Shown here: piece by piece, positions 37,240 to 44,416 of the stretch
Layout: each line of letters opens with the position of its first letter
How positions within the stretch are numbered: the first letter of the stretch is position 1
Assembly (NCBI GenBank): GCA_013152385.1
Contig: JAADGL010000031.1
Span: 1 to 44,416, forward strand
Length of the DNA stretch: 44,416 bases
Direction: 5' to 3'
DNA from: Acidobacteriota bacterium
GTDB taxonomy: Bacteria > Acidobacteriota > Holophagae > Thermotomaculales > Thermotomaculaceae
Notes under the pieces: model-generated
Databases searched by the model: none
What the model was told of the DNA's origin: nothing
The model's input: only the letters and a program-made list of their open reading frames with translations
Position numbers and translations under genes: made by a program

Positions 37240-39576
37240 CTATTTCAAAAAAACAAGTGTGGCACCGTCATCCGTATCCGGCTCAAACCGTTCGACATAA
37301 GGACTTTTTTTCAGGTATGCCCGAATTCCCTTTCTTAATTTTCCGGAACCGTGGCCGTGAATTACCCGGATTGATTCATGGCTTTGAAGAACGCACTGAT
37401 CCAATGTCTGTTCCAGCACATAAATTGCATCCTCCACCCTTTTTCCGACCAGATTGCACTGGAGCGACGGTTTCACCGCCCGGGGGGTTGAAAAATGAAC
37501 ACCGGTCCCGCTGCCGCCGGCCCCATTGCTTCCGCTGCTTTCAAGGGATAAATCACCGGCTGCGAACCATACGGATTTCCCCCGCACCGTCACTTTTACC
37601 CGGTCTCTTTGCTTACTGACTTCATCCACAATGCCGGTGATGCCAAGGAGGTGATGACGGACCCTGTCCCCCCTGCTGAACCCGGCAGACGGCTTCTTCT
37701 TTTCCGTATCCTTCAATTTCGAAGCGATTTTCTCATCATAAGAAGAAATAAAGTCATCTTCCACTTTTTTGGCCGCTGCCCGCTGTTTTTCTGAAACCCG
37801 GTACAGCGCTTTTTCTTTCTCTTTTCTGAAATCCCGGAGAATCCGCTGATATTTCTGCTCAAATTCATCGTGAAGTTCTCTCTTCTCCGCTTTTAACTCC
37901 GTCATCAGGGTTTTATACCGATTTCCAAGGGCGGCATTTTCTTTGAGCAGTGCGGTAAGCTGTGCTTCTTTCTCTTCAAGCTCCCGGATTTTCCCTGCCA
38001 GCTGCATAACCATCAGGTCTGAATTTCTTCCGGCAGAGGCTCCTGCGATAGCTTCGGCTCTGCGAATCACCTTTTCCGGCAAACCGATACGCCGGGCAAT
38101 TGAAATGGCATGGCTCCGTCCCGGCAGGTCATACAGCAGGCGGAAAGTCGGCAGCAACTTCTCTTCGTCAAACTCCACAGATGCCAGGCGTACTTTATAC
38201 TCTCCCTCAAACGCCATCTGTGTCACTTCCTGATAATGTGTGGTAAGAACCGTATATCCCCCGAGTTCCGCCAGCACGCTTGCCACGGCAACCGCAATGG
38301 CAGCCCCCTCTCCCGGGGCGGTACCGGTACCCAGTTCATCAATTAATACCAGCGTGTCCGGACCGGCTTTTTCCAGGATTCTTTTAAGCCCCAGCATATG
38401 AGAGGAAAATGTCGAAAGAGATTCATCAATACTCTGCCTGTCTCCGATATCCGTAATGATGCTGCGAAAAACAGGGAAAGTGCTGTTTTCCTCCACCGGA
38501 ACCGGAATCACTGCCTGATTCATCAACTGCAAAAGGCCGCACATCTTCAGAAAAACGGTTTTTCCGCCGGTATTTGAGCCCGTTACCACAAGGATTCCGG
38601 CATCTCTGTCCACTTCAATCGTGTTGGGCACCACTTCCTGCTGATTAAACAGCAAAAGCGGATGCCGGGCATCCCTCAAGCACAGCGGCCCCGAAGGTAA
38701 AACCGCAGGCAGCCGGCACCCGTATTTTGCCGAGAAACGGTACCGGGCCAGCATTGAATCAAAAAAGCCGATAACCGCGTCCAGAACACGGAAAAAATCA
38801 CGATTGTTCAAAACCGCCCGGCTCAGTTCTTTCAACAGCCTGTTTTGTTCAATTTGAATATCATTGAGACACTGCTGCAGCTCATTGTTCTGCCGTACCA
38901 CGGAAATCGGCTCAAAAAAAGCAGTGGCACCGCTTGCGGAAGTGTCGTGGATAAGCCCCTGAATCCGGCCGATAAAATCCCGCTTCACCGGAATGACAAA
39001 CCGTCCCGCCCTCCGGGTCACAAGTTCATCCATCATGATTTCGTGATGAGAAGCCATCACTTGTTTCAGTGCCGATTCCACAGCCTTTTCCAGCCGCCTT
39101 TTCCGGGCATGGAGCTTTTTCAAATGCGGGGTCGCGTCTTCCCGGATACTGCCGTCCGCGTCGAAGGCCTTCGTCACCGAACGGGCCCAGTCACTTAAAT
39201 CTATAAATTCCGAAAAATGACGGGAGAGCAGGGTGTTTTCCCGTGCAAACTTTCTCAGTGAAATACCGATTTCATAATTTCTCAATATTCCGAGAAGAAC
39301 AAGGGGCTCAAAAAAATAGTCGGAAACATAAGAAACCGGCAGGGGGAAAAATTTCCCTCCTGCCGGTTCGATTTTCCTGCCCCTATCCAGCAATGCTTCA
39401 ATTTCCCGGTATTCCTTCTGCAATTTTTCAATCCGGCCGGCCGAATCGAAAACAGTCAGATTCTTTATACTGCGAACTCCCTGCTCGGAACCGCAGTATC
39501 CGGAAAGTGTTTCCAGGACCCGATTAAATTCGAGTTCCTGAAAACTGAAGTCATTCTCCGTTAAGGCGTCTTTCAA
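37240..39576 (-). CDS. mutS2: MutS2 family ATPase/endonuclease
   Basis: This 778-residue protein has N-terminal helical MutS-like core domains, Walker [15 protein letters not shown] near residue 335, and Walker [20 protein letters not shown] near 410. A long Lys/Glu-rich coiled coil (about 520-630) follows, and the C-terminal Smr nuclease domain has the motif [20 protein letters not shown] near 740. MutS2 acts in suppressing recombination and in rescuing collided ribosomes. The mutS mismatch domain I is absent, as expected. The TTG start at 39576 lies inside rpsU with a 26-base overlap; no better start is seen before the conserved FNRVLETL region. Confidence 0.95.
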   Translation of the reverse strand: MKDALTENDFSFQELEFNRVLETLSGYCGSEQGVRSIKNLTVFDSAGRIEKLQKEYREIEALLDRGRKIEPAGGKFFPLPVSYVSDYFFEPLVLLGILRNYEIGISLRKFARENTLLSRHFSEFIDLSDWARSVTKAFDADGSIREDATPHLKKLHARKRRLEKAVESALKQVMASHHEIMMDELVTRRAGRFVIPVKRDFIGRIQGLIHDTSASGATAFFEPISVVRQNNELQQCLNDIQIEQNRLLKELSRAVLNNRDFFRVLDAVIGFFDSMLARYRFSAKYGCRLPAVLPSGPLCLRDARHPLLLFNQQEVVPNTIEVDRDAGILVVTGSNTGGKTVFLKMCGLLQLMNQAVIPVPVEENSTFPVFRSIITDIGDRQSIDESLSTFSSHMLGLKRILEKAGPDTLVLIDELGTGTAPGEGAAIAVAVASVLAELGGYTVLTTHYQEVTQMAFEGEYKVRLASVEFDEEKLLPTFRLLYDLPGRSHAISIARRIGLPEKVIRRAEAIAGASAGRNSDLMVMQLAGKIRELEEKEAQLTALLKENAALGNRYKTLMTELKAEKRELHDEFEQKYQRILRDFRKEKEKALYRVSEKQRAAAKKVEDDFISSYDEKIASKLKDTEKKKPSAGFSRGDRVRHHLLGITGIVDEVSKQRDRVKVTVRGKSVWFAAGDLSLESSGSNGAGGSGTGVHFSTPRAVKPSLQCNLVGKRVEDAIYVLEQTLDQCVLQSHESIRVIHGHGSGKLRKGIRAYLKKSPYVERFEPDTDDGATLVFLK

Positions 39577-39760
39577 TTCTCAGTTTCTTCAGCATCTTCT
39601 TTCGGGCAGCAAGAGCCTTCTTTTTGCGAATTTCACTGGGTTTCTCAAAATGCTGCCGTTTCTTAATCTCTGAAAGAATACCGACTTTCTCGCATTTTCT
39701 CTTAAAACGCTTCAGCGCATTCTCAAAGCTCTCATCATCCCGCACATAAACAATTGCCAT
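39551..39760 (-). CDS. rpsU: 30S ribosomal protein bS21
   Basis: This is a 69-residue basic protein of typical bS21 length. Recognisable parts are [20 protein letters not shown] near the N-terminus, [10 protein letters not shown]-like [20 protein letters not shown], and a basic tail. It binds the small subunit near the anti-Shine-Dalgarno end of 16S rRNA. GGGGTGA precedes the ATG and a promoter lies 68-95 bases upstream. Its last 26 bases overlap mutS2, so translation of the two is probably coupled. Confidence 0.95.
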   Translation of the reverse strand: MAIVYVRDDESFENALKRFKRKCEKVGILSEIKKRQHFEKPSEIRKKKALAARKKMLKKLRIERRLNGE

Positions 39761-39827
39761 TCAGCTTTCACCCCATTTCTTGTATAAATTTACAAATGCG
39801 CACAATACGCACATTGTTTACATAAAT

Positions 39828-39855
39828 ATTTTAACCGGATTTTTGTCCCAGTCAA
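39828..39855 (-). promoter_or_regulatory. Promoter of the rpsU-mutS2-dnaG unit
   Basis: On the minus strand TTGACT (39855-39850) and TAAAAT (39833-39828) are 16 bases apart. Transcription would start near 39821, leaving a leader of about 60 nt that can fold into a small GC-containing stem near 39795-39817. Confidence 0.65.
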
Positions 39856-39884
39856 GAACTTTTTGCCACAATCGGGATAAAGGT

Positions 39885-41417
39885 TCATGAGAAAAGATCG
39901 GAAATTTTTGATATGAACCCGCCGTTTTTTCGATTTCCTTTTTTCAGCGTGTTCATCCCTTCGATCGCGACCTTATTTTCAGGGTCCAGGGTTAAGGCTC
40001 CGGCAAAAAATTTTGCAGCACTTTCCCTGCGGCCGGTTTTTGCGCAGAGACGGCCGAGAAGCTCATAGCACTCCAGCAGACTCGGGTTCAACTCCAGAGC
40101 CTTTTGCAAGTTCCACTCCGCACGCTTTGCCCACATCGGATTATCCACCTGCAACTTTCCCAATTCCAGATAATACCTCGCATCGTCCGGATTCAGCTGA
40201 ATACAGCGATTCAGCATCTCAATCGCTTCCGAGAAACGGGCCTGGCTGATATAAAACAGCGCATCCCGAAACGCAATCTCGGATTTGCTGGTGGTTCTCC
40301 CCTCCGCTTCTCTCGGCGGTTCTTTCTCCTGCTTCTTCAGTTTCATATCATAGGCTTTGCGGCCGTCTTCATCTTTCAGAATCTGGAACGCCTCTGTCAG
40401 GCGGGAAACAATCTCATCCAGCATTCCGGATATTTCCGCATACTGCTTCCCGGTAAAACGGTCGGGATGATAACGTTTCATCAATTTATAGTAATTGCGT
40501 TTAATTTGACTGATTTCTTCTTCCTGAGCCACATCAAGAAGCTGATAAAAATTGACATTGTCAAGATCTTTATAAAATGATTTAACCTCCCGGACAAAAT
40601 TCTGCTGCTTTTCCGTAAGTTCCGGCACAGCCTCGGTAGCCTCCGGCTCTTCCGCCTGCTCCATGATGTTCTCCATAACTTCTTTTCGGGCCTCTTCATA
40701 AAAAGAGCTGTCCTGGGACTGGGAAAAATCAATCAGCCCGATTAAATGCAGGCCATACAGAATTTTCACAAACCGGTCCCGGCTCATACCGGCAATCTTT
40801 TCAATGTCACCCATGGAAAGATGCCCGTCAATTCTGGAAAAGATAAACCCCTCTTCCGGTGTCAGGCTGATTTTTTGAAACAGCAGCATCGGGTTGTCCA
40901 TGAAACTGGGAATGCAATCTTTGTTTTCCTCAAAAACATTTTCAATAAAAGCAGGATTATCCAGATCACGGATACATTCCAGCAGGATATTCCCCGTGGA
41001 AATCTCCAGCATCAGCGCAGGGTCCAGTGAAATCTGTTTTTTTTCAAAATTTATTTCATCAATTTCTTCAAAAAAAGGCCGCATCACGATATGCTGAATC
41101 ATTTTTTTGACTGTTTCCTTGATATCCGCCTCACCGACGATTCCATTATCACAGAGATACCGGCCGAACCGCTCTCCCGCAGCGTGCGCCTGCGAGAGGT
41201 GGCGTTCCAGCTCCTTTTTTTCAAGATATCCGTTTTTTACGAGGAATTCGCCCAGCTTTTCGCCTTCCACACCGGAACGGGCATAACGGATGTTACCGTT
41301 GACAAAGCATATCAATCGTTTACCTGCTCTAAAGTTGCAGACTAACAGACCGGTTTCCCGGTTGAGATAGATGTTTTTAATCAGTCCGAAAAGTTCACGA
41401 ATTCCAATTTTGCCCAT
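39885..41417 (-). CDS. DUF4388-like / J-domain / TPR protein
   Basis: This 510-residue cytoplasmic protein combines several modules. Residues 1-130 resemble DUF4388 (GLLVCNFRAGKRLICFVNGN, GEFLVKNGYLEKKELERHL). A second helical stretch to about 240 is also DUF4388/winged-helix-like. Residues 285-355 form a J-domain with FYQLLDVAQEEEISQIKRNY and the HPD motif in KRYHPDRF. The last 120 residues hold at least two TPR units (ALFYISQARFSEAIEMLNRC, LLGRLCAKTGRRESAAKFFA). It likely recruits DnaK to bound partners; the partners are unknown. It has its own promoter on the minus strand (41453-41481). The ribosome site is weak. Confidence 0.82.
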   Translation of the reverse strand: MGKIGIRELFGLIKNIYLNRETGLLVCNFRAGKRLICFVNGNIRYARSGVEGEKLGEFLVKNGYLEKKELERHLSQAHAAGERFGRYLCDNGIVGEADIKETVKKMIQHIVMRPFFEEIDEINFEKKQISLDPALMLEISTGNILLECIRDLDNPAFIENVFEENKDCIPSFMDNPMLLFQKISLTPEEGFIFSRIDGHLSMGDIEKIAGMSRDRFVKILYGLHLIGLIDFSQSQDSSFYEEARKEVMENIMEQAEEPEATEAVPELTEKQQNFVREVKSFYKDLDNVNFYQLLDVAQEEEISQIKRNYYKLMKRYHPDRFTGKQYAEISGMLDEIVSRLTEAFQILKDEDGRKAYDMKLKKQEKEPPREAEGRTTSKSEIAFRDALFYISQARFSEAIEMLNRCIQLNPDDARYYLELGKLQVDNPMWAKRAEWNLQKALELNPSLLECYELLGRLCAKTGRRESAAKFFAGALTLDPENKVAIEGMNTLKKGNRKNGGFISKISDLFS

Positions 41418-41452
41418 TTTCTATACACTTTCCGCCTTCTTTTGATACCATC

Positions 41453-41481
41453 AATATATCACCAATCAGGCTTATTTTCAA
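41453..41481 (-). promoter_or_regulatory. Promoter of the J-domain gene
   Basis: On the minus strand TTGAAA (41481-41476) and TATATT (41458-41453) are 17 bases apart. Transcription would start near 41446, 29 bases before the ATG. Confidence 0.62.
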
Positions 41482-41561
41482 GAAGTATTTACCTTATGGT
41501 TTCAAAGAAAATCCAAAATTTTGATTCCCCCCACTCCGGCGAACAATTCTTTACTTTTTTA

Positions 41562-41570
41562 TGATATAAT
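41562..41570 (+). promoter_or_regulatory. Extended -10 promoter of the COG3044-like ATPase gene
   Basis: TGA directly precedes a perfect TATAAT (41565-41570). No clear -35 is present. The start would be near 41577, about 23 bases before the ATG at 41600, with AGAGGT as ribosome site. Confidence 0.55.
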
Positions 41571-41599
41571 ATTTTTGACAAAAAATTCAGAGGTGTATT

Positions 41600-43309
41600 A
41601 TGCGGACCGCAACAGAACTGAAAGAACAGATACAGAGAATCAACGGAAAGGGATATAAGGCATATAAACAATTGGAAGACATATTCAAATTCAATAAATT
41701 CACCCTCTTTGCAGATCACATTCAGGGAGATCCCTATGCCGCCCCGTCCGCCTTCCGGGCAAGAATCCCCCTGTCCGAAACATCCATATCCGGAAAATTT
41801 CCGGAAAATGAAATCCGGCGCACCGCTGCCGAAGATTTTTTAACCCGCCTTTTTCTTTTTAATACCTCAAAACTCTGCCGGGGAATCCGGGGAACCGGAA
41901 CCAGCGGGATGATTACAATTCAGAAACCCGGACAGGAAATTCTGAAACGGAGTTCCGTTGTCCTGACCGGTGAATACCTTGAATTCCGATTCTATGCCTC
42001 TCTTCCGGCACGGGGCCGTACGATCCTGGGTTCTGTTGCCGAAAGTATGCTGCTGAATGAACTTCCGGGAATTATTCAACTTTCCTCCAACTTTGATACG
42101 ACCATCACGAACCGCCTGCACCTCCATGTGAACACATACGAAGATTATCGCGCCCTGCAGCGCTCACTAACCGAACACGGGTTGGCCGCTTTTATTCCGG
42201 ACGGCGCGATTCTGCCGAGAAAAAGCGGAATCGACAACACACCGCTGAGCGGAACCAACGGCCCGCTGGTTCCCTTCCGGTCCCCCGAATCCATGGAAGT
42301 CACCCTGCAAACACCAAACAAAGGGCCGGTATGCGGAATGGGAATTCCAAAAGGAGTCACCGTTATTGCCGGCGGCGGCTTTCATGGCAAATCCACTCTC
42401 CTCAATGCCATTCAAACCGGTGTGTACGGGCACATCCCACTGGACGGCAGAGAATTTGTCGCAACAGTGGCGGATGCGGTAAAAATCAAAGCGGAAGACG
42501 GCCGTTCCATCCGGAATGTCAATATTTCCCCGTTTATCCGGAACCTTCCCTTCGGAAAAGACACAACAGACTTTTCAACTGAAAACGCCAGCGGTTCAAC
42601 CTCACAGGCTGCCAACATCATGGAGGCAATCGAGGCCGGAACCACACTGCTGCTCATTGACGAAGATACGTCTGCCACAAATTTCATGATTCGTGACGAA
42701 AAAATGAAAAAAATCGTCAGGAAAGAACCCATTACCCCCCTCATTGACGTCATTCGTTCCCTCTACGAAAATCTCGGCATTTCCAGCATCATCGTCACCG
42801 GCGGCGCCGGGGACTATTTCGAGGTTGCGGACACCGTCATTCTAATGGAAGACTATCTTCCCGAAGAAATCAGCAGCAAAGCAAGGGAAAAGATACGTCA
42901 GGCAGGCCGCGGCTTTCCGATTGCCCCGGAAACATTAAAAAGACGGCTGAAACTTCCCTCACCAAGAAAAGGAAACAAAGAAAAATTTGCCGCAAAAGGG
43001 CGGACAACCCTTCAAATCGGACAAACGTATGTGGATATTTCGGCACTTGAACAACTGGCGGAAGTGTACCAGACCGAATGTATCGCCTTCATTCTGAAAC
43101 AGTACCATGACCGCCCTGAATCCGGAACGCCGGTAATGAAAGACGCTGTGGAACAGATTTTGAGGCGTTTTGAAATATCCGGATTCAGAAACATCAAACG
43201 GGGCAGCCTTGCCCTTCCCCGAAAACAGGAAATCATGTTCAGCATAAACCGGGCCCGGGGAATCCGGTCAGATGGAAAACAGGGAAAAAACAACACTTCC
43301 GAAGACTGA
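41600..43309 (+). CDS. COG3044-type predicted ABC-class ATPase
   Basis: This 569-residue soluble protein has its Walker A in VIAGGGFHGKSTLLNAIQTGVY near residue 256, a signature-like region NASGSTSQAANIMEAIEAG near 330-348, and Walker B TTLLLIDEDTSATNFMIRDEKM near 349-370. VTGGAGDYFEVADTVILMEDY near 398-418 follows. These are the features of the stand-alone predicted ATPases of the ABC class (COG3044), which have no membrane partner. The conserved N-terminal domain (YKQLEDIFKFNKFTLFADHIQGDPYAAPS) is also present. Its biochemical role is not known; a nucleic-acid-related function has been suggested from the fold. It is monocistronic. Confidence 0.88.
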   Translation: MRTATELKEQIQRINGKGYKAYKQLEDIFKFNKFTLFADHIQGDPYAAPSAFRARIPLSETSISGKFPENEIRRTAAEDFLTRLFLFNTSKLCRGIRGTGTSGMITIQKPGQEILKRSSVVLTGEYLEFRFYASLPARGRTILGSVAESMLLNELPGIIQLSSNFDTTITNRLHLHVNTYEDYRALQRSLTEHGLAAFIPDGAILPRKSGIDNTPLSGTNGPLVPFRSPESMEVTLQTPNKGPVCGMGIPKGVTVIAGGGFHGKSTLLNAIQTGVYGHIPLDGREFVATVADAVKIKAEDGRSIRNVNISPFIRNLPFGKDTTDFSTENASGSTSQAANIMEAIEAGTTLLLIDEDTSATNFMIRDEKMKKIVRKEPITPLIDVIRSLYENLGISSIIVTGGAGDYFEVADTVILMEDYLPEEISSKAREKIRQAGRGFPIAPETLKRRLKLPSPRKGNKEKFAAKGRTTLQIGQTYVDISALEQLAEVYQTECIAFILKQYHDRPESGTPVMKDAVEQILRRFEISGFRNIKRGSLALPRKQEIMFSINRARGIRSDGKQGKNNTSED

Positions 43310-43325
43310 AACTCAAAGCCGCACA

Positions 43326-43337
43326 GCCTGTACAGGC
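43326..43337. repeat. 12-bp palindrome upstream of the formimidoyltransferase gene
   Basis: GCCTGTACAGGC is a perfect 12-base palindrome in the gap between the ATPase gene and ftcD, 74 bases before the ftcD -35 box. It could be an operator or part of a weak terminator for the ATPase gene; no T-run follows. Confidence 0.35.
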
Positions 43338-43410
43338 AAGCGGAAAATCAAAACCGGCACAGCTTAAACTCAATAATTTTTCTCCATATCCCCCCTGCCC
43401 GGGTAAAAAC

Positions 43411-43439
43411 GTGACAAGAAAGTCTTCTTCTGGTATGTT
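43411..43439 (+). promoter_or_regulatory. Promoter of the formimidoyltransferase gene
   Basis: GTGACA (43411-43416) and TATGTT (43434-43439) are 17 bases apart, with TGG directly before the -10 as an extended element. Transcription would start near 43446, about 25 bases before the ATG. Confidence 0.5.
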
Positions 43440-43470
43440 GGAGTCGAATTCGGGCAGGATGGAGGATGTT

Positions 43471-44416
43471 ATGAAACAGATTGTGGAATGCGTACCAAAT
43501 TTTTCCGAAGGAAGAGATAAGAAAATTCTGGATCAGATCGCGGACGTGATTCGTTCCGTGGATACGGTTCAACTCCTTGACATAGATCCCGGAGCAGACA
43601 CCAACCGAACGGTTTTTACATTTATCGGTGAACCGGAAACGGTAGTGGAAGCAGCATTTCAAGCTATCAAAAAAGCATCGGAACTGATTGATATGTCCAA
43701 ACATTCCGGTGCGCACCCCCGAATGGGCGCCACCGACGTGTGCCCGTTTATTCCGGTCTCAAACATCACCATGGAAGAATGCGTGGAACTGGCGAAAAAG
43801 CTGGGAAAACGGGTGGGCGAAGAATTAAAAATCCCCGTATACCTCTATGAATACGCTGCGGCAAAACCGGAACGGAAAAACCTTGCCACCGTCCGGAAAG
43901 GAGAATACGAAGGGCTGCCGGAAAAGCTGGCAAACCCCGAATGGGCACCGGACTTCGGCCCCGCAGAGTTCAACGAACGCTCCGGCGCAACCGCAATCGG
44001 CGTACGTGAATTTTTAATCGCATACAACGTAACACTGAACACCAGAGAAAAGAAATACGCCACCGATATCGCGCTGGAACTGAGGGAAAAAGGGCGGCCG
44101 AAACGTGTGGGCAACATCCATCCCTTTTACACCAACGGAACACTTGTAAAACACAAAGAGAACGAATTTTTCTGCGGAAGCTGCGATTTTGTGGCAAAAA
44201 AACCGGAAGAACTCTTCGACCACTGTGAAAAAGAACACGGCTACACCCTGCCCGCCATTCTGGAAGAGCACGGCATGAACCCCGCGAAACTTGTGGGCAA
44301 AGCGGCAATCAAACCGGGACTTTTTAAAAACTGCAAAGCCATCGGCTGGTACGTGGATGAATACCACCGTGTCCAGATTTCCATCAACCTGACCAACTAT
44401 AAAATTACCCCGCCCC
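43471..44416 (+). CDS. ftcD: Glutamate formimidoyltransferase, 3'-truncated by the window, with zinc-finger-like insertion
   Basis: This open frame runs off the right edge (315 codons visible). The start VECVPNFSEGRD, the catalytic-histidine region KHSGAHPRMGATDVCPFIPV near residues 71-90, IPVYLYEYAA near 121 and GVREFLIAYNVTLNTREKKY near 173 identify the formiminotransferase N- and C-subdomains. Between ELREKGR and KPGLFKNCKAIGWYVDEY lies an insertion far longer than I know for the family, carrying Cys235, Cys238, His251 and His256 in a C-X2-C-X12-H-X4-H pattern. The enzyme moves a formimino group to tetrahydrofolate from formiminoglutamate or, in purine fermenters, formiminoglycine. GGAGG precedes the ATG. 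Confidence 0.9.
   Translation, partial: MKQIVECVPNFSEGRDKKILDQIADVIRSVDTVQLLDIDPGADTNRTVFTFIGEPETVVEAAFQAIKKASELIDMSKHSGAHPRMGATDVCPFIPVSNITMEECVELAKKLGKRVGEELKIPVYLYEYAAAKPERKNLATVRKGEYEGLPEKLANPEWAPDFGPAEFNERSGATAIGVREFLIAYNVTLNTREKKYATDIALELREKGRPKRVGNIHPFYTNGTLVKHKENEFFCGSCDFVAKKPEELFDHCEKEHGYTLPAILEEHGMNPAKLVGKAAIKPGLFKNCKAIGWYVDEYHRVQISINLTNYKITPP

Noticed and set aside
43348-43716. 122-codon minus-strand frame at the start of ftcD
   Set aside because: It overlaps the strongly supported ftcD frame and its promoter and has no translation signals.

Overview
The window looks like chromosomal DNA of an anaerobic or microaerophilic bacterium of mid GC content. The phylum cannot be named from the sequence. 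Evidence for an anaerobe that tolerates some oxygen is desulfoferrodoxin, a 2-Cys peroxiredoxin, a rubrerythrin-like protein, cytochrome bd quinol oxidase and a molybdenum-hydroxylase purine locus. Several lipoproteins with lipoboxes are present, bS21 is encoded next to mutS2 and dnaG, and GTG/TTG starts are common. There is no sign of phage, insertion sequence, integrase or CRISPR.

The core of the window (about 0.96-20.5 kb) is a purine/urate-catabolism region on the + strand. It opens with an 8-oxoguanine-deaminase-like amidohydrolase (964-2331), whose product would be urate. After several small membrane and redox genes comes a STAS protein overlapping an NCS2 purine permease that carries an extra C-terminal domain (6039-8080). 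A 13-gene, tightly overlapping operon follows (8170-20473): GntR regulator, YgeY-type M20 hydrolase, YgeW-type carbamoyltransferase, threonine-synthase-like PLP enzyme, molybdopterin nucleotidyltransferase, three xanthine-dehydrogenase-family subunits, a membrane protein, a DUF364 protein, an XdhC-type maturation factor, a THEP1-like NTPase and a second, unusual PLP enzyme. It resembles the E. coli yge/xdhD region and the anaerobic purine clusters of gut bacteria. It lacks recognisable hyuA, ygfK and ygeX and has uncharacterised members instead. A glutamate (or formiminoglycine) formimidoyltransferase at the right edge could serve the same chemistry.

The region 20.6-26.4 kb, mostly on the - strand, holds a hypothetical gene, a ferric-iron-type ABC transporter operon with a secreted lectin-fold-like protein, a small zinc-ribbon protein and a small membrane protein. 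The region 26.7-31.9 kb (+) holds cytochrome bd genes (cydB is interrupted by a 2-nt frameshift), a winged-helix/peroxiredoxin/desulfoferrodoxin operon, a secreted PA-IL-like protein and a nitroreductase. The region 32.0-34.6 kb (-) holds a short-chain dehydrogenase with an altered active site, a leucine-carboxyl-methyltransferase-family protein and a UbiA-type prenyltransferase.

The region 34.7-44.4 kb holds a BON-domain lipoprotein, two tRNA-Ser genes with their own promoter, rpsU-mutS2-dnaG, a DUF4388/J-domain/TPR protein, a COG3044-type ATPase and the 5' part of ftcD, which carries a C2H2 zinc-finger-like insertion. All family assignments come from reading motifs by eye, with no database search. 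Promoters and terminators are pattern matches.
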